From Ruania albidiflava DSM 18029 (GTDB taxonomy: Bacteria; Actinomycetota; Actinomycetes; Actinomycetales; Beutenbergiaceae): a stretch of DNA of 64,000 nucleotides. How positions within the stretch are numbered: position 1 is the first letter of the stretch; the number at the start of each line of letters is the position of its first letter. The notes below the pieces were generated by a model, which worked only from the letters and a program-made list of their open reading frames with translations, ran no database searches and was not told the origin of the DNA. The stretch covers positions 1 to 64,000 of the forward strand of contig NZ_ATWL01000014.1 in the NCBI RefSeq assembly GCF_000421225.1, given 5' to 3'. The position numbers were made by a program, and so were the translations under genes. This document shows, one piece after another, positions 33,565 through 42,264 of the stretch.

Positions 33565-36177
33565 CTAGGGCCCCCAGGTGCCGACCCTCGCCCCGCCTGT
33601 CTGCGAGCCTGACGCTGCTGGTGGCGCCGCCAGCTGGGGCCCGGCTCCGGCGTCGGCGTGGGCGAGCGCATGCATCCGGGCTGCGAAGCCCTGGTAGCCG
33701 AACCGTTCGCGCACTCGTCGCAGCGAGACCGCCACCTGCGCCCGGTAGCGGGCCGGGTCTGCGGCCAGCTGAGCGACCAACGGGACCACCTCGTCCGGCT
33801 CGGCATAGAGCACGGTGTCACCGAAGGTGTCTCGGTGCTTCGGCGAGACGATGGTGAGCACGCCGCTGGCGGCTGCCTTCAGGATCACCCGGCCGAAAGC
33901 CTCGTGCGCACCAGGGTTGTCCAGGTAGACGAAGAAGTCGAGCTCGGAGAGGAAGTCGCGGACGTCCCGCGACTTGTGCGCCGACAGCTCCCAGCTGCCC
34001 GGAACCCGGGTGGAGCGACCCGACTGGCGGAGCAGACGTGGCACCGTGCTGGTGGCACCCATCATCCGCACCCTGACCTGCGGCCCGAACCCGTAGCCGG
34101 TGAGCAGCTCGTCAGCGGAGGAAGGGAACTTGATCCGGTCGTCTCGGGAGTAGCGCCCGACCACCACCGGGCTGCCCACCGGACGATCCTTGCGCACGTG
34201 CCAGGCATCGGCGTCGATCAGACCCACGTTGTCCCAGTGGGCCAGCGGAGCACCGCCGGCCTGCTGCAGGGCGCGGCGCACGGTCGGCCCCTGCGGCACC
34301 CAGGTGGGTGGCACACCGAACAACGCGGTGGCGTTCGCGGTCACGTCCGCCGGCAGGTAACGCTGGTCCGAACCGTCCGGTTCGCACGGTGCCTGGTTGG
34401 CGACGATCAGCACCCGGTCTGGTCGGACCGCACCGAGCACGCGGGGCGGGTACTGCAGGATCGGTGGGTAGCGCAGCAGCAGGGTGCCGATACGTGCCTG
34501 GTCGTCCACGTGCACCCAGTCCACCTCACCCGCGGCGAGCAGCTGCCGGACCGGCACGCACAAGGCATCGTCGCGGCGGGTCATGAACCGCAGCGCCTCC
34601 AGATGCATGATGCCCACCCGCAGCCCGGCCCCGCGGCAGGCTGCGATCTCGGCGAGCATCGAGTTCTGGGGCCCGCCGTGCCGGCGCCAGTCGCCGGCGA
34701 ACACCACGTCGTACGCTGCGTGTCCCACGGCCTCGCTGGCCGTGCCGTCTGCTTCGCCCGCCTCGGCCACCAGGGCGGTGGTCGCGGCTGCCGGGGCTGC
34801 CCAACGCCGCGGTGCCGGGAAGGGCCGTTCGCCGGACGGGTCCAGGTACGCCGGCGCCCCAGCACCGATCTGCGCATGCCAGTCCCGGTGCGCCTGCTGG
34901 TAGGCGTTCCTGGCCGTGTGCCGCCAGCCGGCGGAGAAGTCGGGGGCTGACAACGAGCCGGGGTCGGCGCGCAGCAACGTCAGTGCCACTTTCGTGGTCA
35001 CCACCACAGGACGGGCGAACGCCGCCTCGAGCCGGCGCATGAACTCGGTGTCAGCGGCCTTGCGCACAGGGTCGTAGAAACCGACCCGGGCCATCACCCG
35101 TTGACGCCGAAACATCAACGAGGTGGCAGCGGGGACCACCACATGGTAGCCGGGCCGGGTGACCACCAGCTCCGGGGTGACCCTGGCACCCCATCCTCGG
35201 GTGGCGAGCACGCCCCCGGAGGCCAGCAACGGAGCGGCCCCGGTGGCGAGGTAGGCCGGATGCGCCCAGTCGTCGGCATCGAGGAACGTGACCAGCTCAC
35301 CACGAGCCTGGGCGAGCGCCACGTTCCGGGCGCAGTAGGTACCGCCGTTCACGCGCCGGTGGATCACCCGCACCCGCGGGTCCACCGCTTCCGCAGCGGA
35401 CCACAGGCCGGGGACGGCGGCCGTGGACGCGTCGTCGACCACGAGCAGCTCCCACTGCTGCCAAGTCTGGTCGCGGACCGACCGGATCGCGGTGAGCAGC
35501 TCCGGCCCGGGGTCGCGGGCAGCCATGATCACGGTGATCAACGGTCCGCCGGTGACCGGTGCACTCAGGTCGGCACCGAGCCGGTCGAACGGAGTCGGGC
35601 CGGCCCCGGGCAGCAGCTCCAACGGAGCGAAGGAGCGCTTCAACAGGGCGCCGTTGAGCTCGGCCAGCCATGGATCGAGCTCCTCGGGCCCACCGGGGAG
35701 GAACGGGTTCAGCAGGTCGGCGACCATCCCGCGGTGCTGCCGTGCCGGCAGGTCGGCACCGGGCAGCAGCCGGTGAGCAGCCTCGTGCCTGCGCAGGTGC
35801 ACCAGCAGCTGCAGGTACAAGGTGGCATGATCACCCAGCGCGCGCAGACCACCTGCTCCGGCGAGAGCGTCGAACAGGCCGAGCGCCGCCTCTTGGTCCG
35901 CGAGCTCTCCGGTCTGCAGGGCCAGCACCCGGGCCAGGTCGCCAGCCCACCGGGGATCAAGCCGGTTCCGCACTGCGCGAGCGTCCAGCCCTTGCCCGGG
36001 CAGCGCGGCGATCTCGGCCGAGGAGAGCCGGCCCAGCCCTGCCAGGTGGGCGAGCACCTCCCGACCCGCCACCGAGCGTGTGCGCAGCAATGTGGCCGCC
36101 AGCGCTCGCGGGTCCTTCTGCGCCCGTGCGGCGTGGTCGGCGTGCACGGCCGCGGAGCTCAGGCCCCGCACTGTCAC
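33565..36177 (-). CDS. two-module glycosyltransferase (GT2 plus GT4-like)
   Basis: An 870-residue cytoplasmic protein. Residues 1-205 are helical repeats of unknown function. A GT2 GT-A domain follows (about 212-440) with L-L-V-V-D-D-A-S, N-G-G-T-Y-C-A-R-N and the metal-binding D-A-D-D at 300-303, then a shared segment S-A-G-W-R-H-T-A-R-N. The C-terminal part (about 540-850) looks like a GT4 GT-B half, with G-A-H-E-A-F-G-R-V-I-L-K-A-A-A-S-G-V. It could add two sugars in sequence. The GTG at 36177 overlaps the stop of the small membrane gene by four bases. The N-terminal and GT2 modules recur in the proteins at 36656 and 43711. Confidence 0.78.
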   Translation of the reverse strand: MTVRGLSSAAVHADHAARAQKDPRALAATLLRTRSVAGREVLAHLAGLGRLSSAEIAALPGQGLDARAVRNRLDPRWAGDLARVLALQTGELADQEAALGLFDALAGAGGLRALGDHATLYLQLLVHLRRHEAAHRLLPGADLPARQHRGMVADLLNPFLPGGPEELDPWLAELNGALLKRSFAPLELLPGAGPTPFDRLGADLSAPVTGGPLITVIMAARDPGPELLTAIRSVRDQTWQQWELLVVDDASTAAVPGLWSAAEAVDPRVRVIHRRVNGGTYCARNVALAQARGELVTFLDADDWAHPAYLATGAAPLLASGGVLATRGWGARVTPELVVTRPGYHVVVPAATSLMFRRQRVMARVGFYDPVRKAADTEFMRRLEAAFARPVVVTTKVALTLLRADPGSLSAPDFSAGWRHTARNAYQQAHRDWHAQIGAGAPAYLDPSGERPFPAPRRWAAPAAATTALVAEAGEADGTASEAVGHAAYDVVFAGDWRRHGGPQNSMLAEIAACRGAGLRVGIMHLEALRFMTRRDDALCVPVRQLLAAGEVDWVHVDDQARIGTLLLRYPPILQYPPRVLGAVRPDRVLIVANQAPCEPDGSDQRYLPADVTANATALFGVPPTWVPQGPTVRRALQQAGGAPLAHWDNVGLIDADAWHVRKDRPVGSPVVVGRYSRDDRIKFPSSADELLTGYGFGPQVRVRMMGATSTVPRLLRQSGRSTRVPGSWELSAHKSRDVRDFLSELDFFVYLDNPGAHEAFGRVILKAAASGVLTIVSPKHRDTFGDTVLYAEPDEVVPLVAQLAADPARYRAQVAVSLRRVRERFGYQGFAARMHALAHADAGAGPQLAAPPAASGSQTGGARVGTWGP

Positions 36178-36545
36178 GGTTGCCGCACCCCGGCGCGAGC
36201 ACGATCGGAGCTGGCGGCCAGCAGGGCAGCGGTGGCGGCGTCCAGGCTGTCCTGGGCCCGGTCCAGACGGCCGACGTACTGCGCTTGAAGCAGCCGGATC
36301 GTGCCGAGCAGGTCCTCGTGCGTGGTGGACGGCGGCGTTCGGCTCGTGGTGGTCACCACCGCCCGCGCCCCGTACCGGGCGCGGGCGCGCTTGTTGGTGT
36401 CCAGGGTGAGCGCCCCGACGAGCAGGAGCAGCACGGCCAGACAAGCCTCCGGCAACCAGGGGTGGCCACCCGCCGCCGTCACCACGGCGAGCAGTGCCGG
36501 CAACGCCAGGGCAGCCAGGCCGAGCACGACCTTGCGGGATCTCAC
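36174..36545 (-). CDS. small membrane protein with two helices and coiled coil
   Basis: A 123-residue protein with two membrane helices (about 6-46) followed by L-T-L-D-T-N-K-R-A-R-A-R and a helical region (about 75-115). No family recognised. Start GTG 36545 has GGAGG upstream, and its end overlaps the 870-residue glycosyltransferase start as GTGA. It probably tethers or recruits that enzyme to the membrane. The two-helix hairpin plus the L-D-x-x-x-R pattern is like the N-termini of the proteins at 32496 and 42265. Confidence 0.6.
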   Translation of the reverse strand: MRSRKVVLGLAALALPALLAVVTAAGGHPWLPEACLAVLLLLVGALTLDTNKRARARYGARAVVTTTSRTPPSTTHEDLLGTIRLLQAQYVGRLDRAQDSLDAATAALLAASSDRARAGVRQP

Positions 36546-36655
36546 GCGCCTCGTCCTCCTGCTACTCTCGCGGTGTTCATCATCACGGTGCCTCCTTGGG
36601 TGCGGTCGAACGGAGCGGAACTTCCCCGACCACACCAGAGCCGAAGGATCGCAGC

Positions 36656-38596
36656 GTGACGGCCAGATTTCTCTCCGATGAACACTCGGTAACCATCGCT
36701 CGGATCTCCCACGATCGGGTGCGCCGCAGCCCGGTGGGCTTCGTCCGTGCCGCCCTCCGCAGCGGGTCACGTCCCGTGCTGGACCTGCTCGCCCGTGCGG
36801 TGACCTGTGGAGAGCACGAGCTCGGCGGACTGCTCGAGTACCTCCACGACGGTGACGTGCCGACCGTCTGGTTCGACTCTCGCCGCCGCGCAGCCTTCGT
36901 CTGCCTGCTCACGGCACTGTCCACCGACGGCCGGCACGGTGACGCCGCCCTGGCCGGCTGGTCGGCGATGCAGCGGGCACGCGGCGCGACCGTCCTCGGT
37001 GAGACGGCCCAGCTGCTGCTCGCCCAGCTGTCGCTGCACGCCGGCCGTGACGACCTGGTGCGCACCGTCCTTGCCACCGGCCAACGGCTCAGTCCCACGG
37101 TCCGGCACTACCTGGAGGTGGACCTGGCCAACCCCTACCGCAGAGAGGACCTGATCACGGTGCGGCCCGCAGACCACGACCGTTGGGAACGGCTCCTCGG
37201 TGAGCCGTTCCTGGCCGCTGGACTGCAGCCGCCCACGGTGAGCGCTGCGGAGGCGACGTTGTTCGACGGGCTGAGCGCGCCGTCGTCGGCATTCACCGCC
37301 GGCCCGCTGGTGAGCGTGATCATGCCTTCCTACCGGCCGGACGCCGGTCTGCTCACCTCGGTGCGCTCGATCCTCGGGCAGAGCCACGCGCACCTGGAGC
37401 TGATCATCGTCGACGACGCCTCCGGTCCCGGCTATCGGCACTGGTACGACCGGGCGGCGTCGCTGGACCCGCGGGTGCAGGTGCTCACCCTGGACCACAA
37501 CGGCGGTACCTACCCGGCGCGCAACGCTGGCCTGCGTGCGGCCGCGGGGGAGTACATCACCTTCCAGGACAGCGACGACTGGTCGCACCCGGAGCGGTTG
37601 CGCCTGCAGCTGCGAGCCCTGGTCAGGGACACCGACGCGGTCGGGTCGGTGAGCGAAGCGGTCCGCGCGACCGATTCCCTCACGCACCAGTGGCTCGGCT
37701 ACCCGCCAGTGCGCAGGAACGCCTCCTCGCTGATGATCCGGTGCGAGGTGCTCAGCCAGGTGGGACCGTTCGACCGGGTGCGCAAGAGCGCCGACTCGGA
37801 GTTCTACGAACGGATCCAGCACGCCGCCGGACCGGTGCTGGACGTGCCGGTGCCGCTGGCGATCACCCGACTGCGTGCCGGCACCCTCTCCCGGGCAGAC
37901 TTCCGGTACGGCTGGATGCACCCCGAACGCCTGCTCTACCGGGAGTCCTACCGGCACTGGCACCGCACGGCTGCGGACCTGCGTATGCCGGCCGACGGGC
38001 CGCGACCGTTCCCGGCACCGGCGCCGTTCCTCACCCCACCTGCAGAGCGCGAGCCCGTCGAGGTGGATGTGCTCCTGGTGACCGACCTGTCCGCCGGCGG
38101 TGTGGACCTGGTCGGGCTGGACGCGCTCCTGGACCAGGCCGGTGCAGTGGGGCTGACCGTCGGCATCGTGCACCAGGAGGATGCCCTGCGCGCCCGGGAG
38201 AAGCGGCCGGACCTGGAGCCGGAGGTGCTCGAACGTTCCGCCCGCGGCAGGTGCGAGCTGCTCGCACCGACCACGCCGGTCGCCGCCCAGACCGTGGTGG
38301 TGCCGGACCCGCAGCTGCTGCTCACCCGGCGACACCCTGCACCGCTGGTGCACACCAACGCTGTGCTCGCCCTGATCCGGGTGCCCGCCACGGCAGAGGA
38401 GGTGCTGGACCACCTGGAGGTGGCCGATGCCGCAGAGGCGGCGTTCGGGCGGCGGCCCCGGTGGGTCACCACCACTGAGACAGACCGCGCCGCTCTCACC
38501 GAGGACGGCTTCGGTGGCCTGGGGCTGCTCACCGAGGAGCTCGCCCTCCTCGCCGAGGACGTCGGTATGATCGGCGAGGGCGCCGCGGAGTTCTGA
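36656..38596 (+). CDS. GT2 glycosyltransferase with helical N-terminal module
   Basis: A 646-residue protein. The N-terminal helical module (about 1-200) ends in L-F-D-G-L, followed by a GT2 domain (about 215-430) with V-S-V-I-M-P-S-Y-R-P, I-I-V-D-D-A-S, N-G-G-T-Y-P-A-R-N and D-S-D-D at 305-308. Then come R-K-S-A-D-S-E-F and S-R-A-D-F-R-Y-G-W-M. The last 200 residues lack a recognisable second transferase. GTG 36656 is preceded by GAAGG. It is divergent from the small membrane protein gene. Family and neighbours point to surface polymer synthesis. Confidence 0.75.
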   Translation: MTARFLSDEHSVTIARISHDRVRRSPVGFVRAALRSGSRPVLDLLARAVTCGEHELGGLLEYLHDGDVPTVWFDSRRRAAFVCLLTALSTDGRHGDAALAGWSAMQRARGATVLGETAQLLLAQLSLHAGRDDLVRTVLATGQRLSPTVRHYLEVDLANPYRREDLITVRPADHDRWERLLGEPFLAAGLQPPTVSAAEATLFDGLSAPSSAFTAGPLVSVIMPSYRPDAGLLTSVRSILGQSHAHLELIIVDDASGPGYRHWYDRAASLDPRVQVLTLDHNGGTYPARNAGLRAAAGEYITFQDSDDWSHPERLRLQLRALVRDTDAVGSVSEAVRATDSLTHQWLGYPPVRRNASSLMIRCEVLSQVGPFDRVRKSADSEFYERIQHAAGPVLDVPVPLAITRLRAGTLSRADFRYGWMHPERLLYRESYRHWHRTAADLRMPADGPRPFPAPAPFLTPPAEREPVEVDVLLVTDLSAGGVDLVGLDALLDQAGAVGLTVGIVHQEDALRAREKRPDLEPEVLERSARGRCELLAPTTPVAAQTVVVPDPQLLLTRRHPAPLVHTNAVLALIRVPATAEEVLDHLEVADAAEAAFGRRPRWVTTTETDRAALTEDGFGGLGLLTEELALLAEDVGMIGEGAAEF

Positions 38597-38665
38597 CCTG
38601 GCAGCGTCCGCGACCCGCAGCCCACGCTGCGCACAGCCGAGCAGCCGAGCAGCCGAGGAGCCCCG

Positions 38666-39958
38666 TTGAAGATCACCGTCGTCGCGATGGGCAAGATCGG
38701 CCTCCCGCTGGCCGTCCAGTTCGCCTCCCGGGGGCACGAGGTGGTCGGTGTGGACGTGAACGAGACCGTGGTCGAACAGGTGAACGCCGGCACCGAGCCG
38801 TTCCCGGGGGAGGCCGAGCTGGACGTCACGCTCGCCGAGGAGGTCGCCGCCGGCCGGCTGCGGGCCACCACGGACTATGCCGACGCCGTCCCGGGCAGTG
38901 ACGCCGTGGTCGTGGTGGTCCCCCTGTTCGTCAACGACGACACCTGGGAGCCCGACTTCGGTTGGATGGACGCCGCCACCCGGTCCCTGGCCAGCCACCT
39001 GACCCCCGGCACCCTGGTCTCCTACGAGACCACCCTCCCGGTCGGCACCACCCGCACCCGGTGGAAGCCGATGATCGAGGAGATCTCCGGCCTGGCCGAG
39101 GGGGAGGACTTCCACCTGGTGTTCTCCCCAGAACGGGTGCTCACCGGGCGGGTGTTCGCCGACCTGCGCAAGTACCCCAAGCTCATCGGCGCGCTCTCGG
39201 CTGCGGGCGCGGACCGCGCCAAGGAGTTCTACGAGGCGGTCCTCACCTTCGATGACCGGCCGGACCTAGACCGCCCGAACGGGGTGTGGGACCTGGGCAG
39301 CGCCGAGGCTGCGGAGATGGCCAAGCTGGCCGAGACCACCTACCGGGACGTGAACATCGCCCTGGCGAACCAGTTCGGCACCTTCGCCGCCGCCCACGGC
39401 ATCGACGTGCACCAGGTGATCGCCGCCGCCAACTCCCAGCCCTACTCCCACATCCACCGGCCCGGCATCGCCGTGGGTGGGCACTGCATCCCGGTCTACC
39501 CGCGGTTGTACCTGTGGACCGACCCGGACGCCACCGTGGTGCGCACCGCCCGGGAGGCGAACATGGCCATGCCCTCCTACACCGTGGGTCTGCTCACTGG
39601 TGCACTGGGCGACCTTGCCGGGCGCACCGTCGTCGTCCTCGGCGCCTCCTACCGCGGCGGGGTGAAGGAGACCGCGTTCTCCGGGGTGTTCCCGACCGTG
39701 GCTGCGCTCGCCGAGGCCGGCGCCCGCGCCCTCGTGCACGACCCGCTGTTCACCGACGACGAGCTGGCCGCCCACGACCTGCAGGCCTACCACCTGGGCG
39801 AGAGCGCCGACGCTGCGATCATCCAGGCCGACCACCGCCAGTACACCGAGCTCGGCCCGGATGACCTGCCCGGCATCCAGGTGCTGGTGGACGGCCGCCA
39901 CCTCACCGACCCCGCCCGCTGGGAAGGCGTACGCCACCTGAGCATCGGCGTCGGCTGA
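38666..39958 (+). CDS. UDP-sugar 6-dehydrogenase (UDP-glucose/UDP-ManNAc type)
   Basis: A 430-residue nucleotide-sugar dehydrogenase that oxidises C6 of a UDP-hexose to a uronic acid with two NAD. The N-terminal NAD domain begins M-K-I-T-V-V-A-M-G-K-I-G-L-P, the middle helix domain follows, and the catalytic cysteine is C274 in G-G-H-C-I-P-V-Y-P. The pattern is nearer the UDP-N-acetylmannosamine (WecC-like) branch, but the substrate cannot be fixed. Start TTG 38666 with GAGGAG upstream. It would supply a uronic acid donor to the glycosyltransferases, making the polymer acidic and giving carboxyl groups for the ATP-grasp ligases. Confidence 0.85.
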   Translation: MKITVVAMGKIGLPLAVQFASRGHEVVGVDVNETVVEQVNAGTEPFPGEAELDVTLAEEVAAGRLRATTDYADAVPGSDAVVVVVPLFVNDDTWEPDFGWMDAATRSLASHLTPGTLVSYETTLPVGTTRTRWKPMIEEISGLAEGEDFHLVFSPERVLTGRVFADLRKYPKLIGALSAAGADRAKEFYEAVLTFDDRPDLDRPNGVWDLGSAEAAEMAKLAETTYRDVNIALANQFGTFAAAHGIDVHQVIAAANSQPYSHIHRPGIAVGGHCIPVYPRLYLWTDPDATVVRTAREANMAMPSYTVGLLTGALGDLAGRTVVVLGASYRGGVKETAFSGVFPTVAALAEAGARALVHDPLFTDDELAAHDLQAYHLGESADAAIIQADHRQYTELGPDDLPGIQVLVDGRHLTDPARWEGVRHLSIGVG

Positions 39959-40004
39959 GACGAAACCCGCCAGCAGCGGCCTGCCTCTGTTGCACACTGG
40001 ATCT

Positions 40005-41228
40005 ATGAGCAACGAACGCATCCTGGCAGTCACCGGCGGGAACGTGGTGCCGGTCAGCGCACCGGAGATCCCCGGCGGCACGGTCCTCATCACCGACGGC
40101 GTGATCACCGAGGTGGGCGGTCCTCACACCCCGGTCCCCGACGGCGCCGAGGTGATCGACGCCACCGGCAAGTGGGTGCTGCCCGGGTTCGTGGAAGCAC
40201 ACGCGCACCTGGGCGTGGCCGAGGACGGCGAGGGCTGGTCCGGTGAGGACACCAACGAGATGACCGACCCGAACGGCGCCCGGTTCCGTGCCCTGGACGG
40301 CATCGACATCGAGGAGGTGGGCTTCCGCGACGCTCTCGCCGGTGGGGTGACCACCGCTGTGGTCAAACCCGGCTCGGGCAACCCGATCGGTGGTCGCACT
40401 GTGGCGATCAAGACCTGGGGCGGACGCACCGTGGACGAGCAGGTGATCAGCGCGGACGTGTCGGTCAAGTCCGCGCTGGGGGAGAACCCCAAGCGGGTCT
40501 ACGGGGAGAAGAAGGAGACACCCTCCACCCGGCTCGGGGTGGCCGCCGTGCTGCGCGAGGCGTTCGTCGCCGCCCGCAACTACGCCGAGGCCCGCGCGCA
40601 CGCATCGACCAAGGGCGAGCCGTTCGCCCGCAACCTCACCCACGAGACCCTGGCCGAGGTGCTCGATGGCGACCTGGTGTGGGACCAGCACTGCCACCGG
40701 CACGACGACATCGCCACCGCGATCCGCCTCTCCGAGGAGTTCGGCTACCGGCTCGTGGTCAACCACGGCACCGAAGGGCACAAGATCGCCGATGTGCTCG
40801 CGGAGAAGGACATCCCGGTGATCTTCGGCCCGATGTTCACCGCCCGCTCGAAGGTGGAGCTGCGCGACCGCGCCATCGGGAACCTCGCCCAGATCTCCGC
40901 CGCTGGGGTGAAGGTCGCGATCACTACCGACCACCCGGTGGTGCCGATCAACTTCCTCGTGCATCAGGCCACCCTGGCGGTCAAGGAGGGGCTGCCGCGG
41001 CAGGTGGCGCTCGAGGCACTGACCACCAACCCTGCGGAGATCCTTGGCCTGGCCGGGCGCGTGGGCGCACTGGAAGCGGGCCGGGATGGGGACGTGGTGG
41101 TCTGGGACCGCGACCCGCTGGAGATCGACGCCCGCACCGAGCAGGTGGTCATCAGCGGTCGCCTGGTGCAGGAGGCCGTGCCCGACGGCGGAACCCGGGT
41201 CGTGGAACGCAGCGAACGGTTCGCCTAG
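40005..41228 (+). CDS. amidohydrolase (imidazolonepropionase-like)
   Basis: A 407-residue metal-dependent hydrolase of the amidohydrolase superfamily. The metal sites appear as E-A-H-A-H at about 64-68, Q-H-C-H-R-H, N-H-G-T-E-G-H and the catalytic-type T-T-D-H-P. A small beta domain is formed by both termini (I-L-A-V-T-G-G-N-V-V-P-V and G-D-V-V-V-W-D-R-D-P). The group hydrolyses cyclic amides, peptides or similar bonds; the substrate is unknown. Cytoplasmic. The link to the polymer genes on both sides may be only positional. Confidence 0.82.
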   Translation: MSNERILAVTGGNVVPVSAPEIPGGTVLITDGVITEVGGPHTPVPDGAEVIDATGKWVLPGFVEAHAHLGVAEDGEGWSGEDTNEMTDPNGARFRALDGIDIEEVGFRDALAGGVTTAVVKPGSGNPIGGRTVAIKTWGGRTVDEQVISADVSVKSALGENPKRVYGEKKETPSTRLGVAAVLREAFVAARNYAEARAHASTKGEPFARNLTHETLAEVLDGDLVWDQHCHRHDDIATAIRLSEEFGYRLVVNHGTEGHKIADVLAEKDIPVIFGPMFTARSKVELRDRAIGNLAQISAAGVKVAITTDHPVVPINFLVHQATLAVKEGLPRQVALEALTTNPAEILGLAGRVGALEAGRDGDVVVWDRDPLEIDARTEQVVISGRLVQEAVPDGGTRVVERSERFA

Positions 41229-41297
41229 CTCACCATGGGTAGTCCTGCCCGGCGGGCAGGAGCGGGGGAGCCGCCCGCGCGTGCCACGATGGGCCCC

Positions 41298-41648
41298 ATG
41301 CGCCATCTCGCCGCCCGCCTGTCGACCGCTGCCGCAGTGCTCACCGCCGTGCTGGTGGGCCTGGTCGGCTGCACCAGCACCACCTACAGCTGCTCGGACG
41401 GTTCCTGCTCGATCACCCTCACGGGGCAGGGGGCGAGCACCGAGATCGATCCGCTCTCGCTGGGCCTGTCCACCTCCGGCGACGTCCTGTTCACGCTGGA
41501 GAGCGCCGACGAGGGAGCCGCGACCTTCTCCGTGGACGGCACCCGCAACGAGTGCGGCCCGGGGGAGACGGTGATGATCGACCAGCTGTCGGTGACCTGC
41601 ACCGAGATCACCGAAGGCACGCTGAAGCTCACTGCCGCAGCGGAGTGA
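41298..41648 (+). CDS. small predicted lipoprotein
   Basis: A 116-residue protein with a signal peptide and lipobox L-V-G-C, then a serine/threonine- and cysteine-containing beta-rich domain (S-C-S-D-G-S-C-S-I-T-L-T-G). No family recognised. ATG 41298 is favoured; ATG 41289 is also possible. It lies between the amidohydrolase and the phosphatase on the same strand. Confidence 0.6.
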   Translation: MRHLAARLSTAAAVLTAVLVGLVGCTSTTYSCSDGSCSITLTGQGASTEIDPLSLGLSTSGDVLFTLESADEGAATFSVDGTRNECGPGETVMIDQLSVTCTEITEGTLKLTAAAE

Positions 41649-41676
41649 ACCGGCGGCCGGACACGAAGGGAGAGCG

Positions 41677-42171
41677 ATGAGCCCCGCAGACGAGCCCTAC
41701 CGCGTGCTGGTGGTGTGCACCGGCAACATCTGCCGTTCGCCGATGGCGGAGGTGGTGCTCACCGAACGCTTCGACGAGGAAGGCCTCACCCCGCAGGTGC
41801 GGGTGGACTCGGCCGGGATCAGCGACGAGGAGCACGGCAACCCGATCGACCCGCGCGCCCAGCGCGAGCTGCGTGACCGGGACTATCCGGTGCCCCACCA
41901 CAGGGCCCGACCGGTGACCAGCCAGGACGCGCGCCGCTACGACCTCTTTCTGGCGATGACCGCCCAGCACGCCCGCGGCCTGCGCCGGCTGGGCGTCGAG
42001 GAGGACAGGATCCGCCTCTACCGCTCCTATCCTCCGGACGGCAGCGGCGAGGACGTGCCGGACCCCTGGTACGGCGACGCGAGCGGGTTCACCCGCTGCC
42101 TGGACACGATCGAGGAGATCGCCCCGAGCATCGTCCAGCAGGTGGGGGAAGGTCTCCGGCAGGTTCGTTGA
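41677..42171 (+). CDS. low-molecular-weight protein-tyrosine phosphatase
   Basis: A 164-residue phosphatase with the C-x5-R loop C14-T-G-N-I-C-R20 followed by S-P, and the general-acid aspartate in V-P-D-P-W-Y-G. Such enzymes (Wzb/EpsP type) dephosphorylate tyrosine kinases that control capsule and exopolysaccharide assembly, or act as arsenate reductases; the DPWYG acid loop supports a phosphatase. No Wzc-like kinase is in the window. ATG 41677 has AAGGGAGAG upstream. Confidence 0.87.
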   Translation: MSPADEPYRVLVVCTGNICRSPMAEVVLTERFDEEGLTPQVRVDSAGISDEEHGNPIDPRAQRELRDRDYPVPHHRARPVTSQDARRYDLFLAMTAQHARGLRRLGVEEDRIRLYRSYPPDGSGEDVPDPWYGDASGFTRCLDTIEEIAPSIVQQVGEGLRQVR

Positions 42172-42264
42172 CGGCTGGTTCGGCTGTGCCGAGGAGCTCG
42201 CAGCCGGGCCAGGCCCGTCCCCGGCACCATCCAGGTCTCTCCGTCCACGGTGAACCTGTCGTGC

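Noticed and set aside
36494-36655. Longer N-terminus for the 646-residue glycosyltransferase
   Set aside because: The upstream codons overlap the divergent membrane protein gene start and its promoter space; GTG 36656 has a spaced GAAGG and begins hydrophilic helical sequence like the paralogues.
42205-42217. CGGGCC-A-GGCCCG palindrome between convergent genes as a terminator
   Set aside because: Six-base arms with a one-base centre cannot form a stable RNA hairpin without losing pairs, and no T-run follows.
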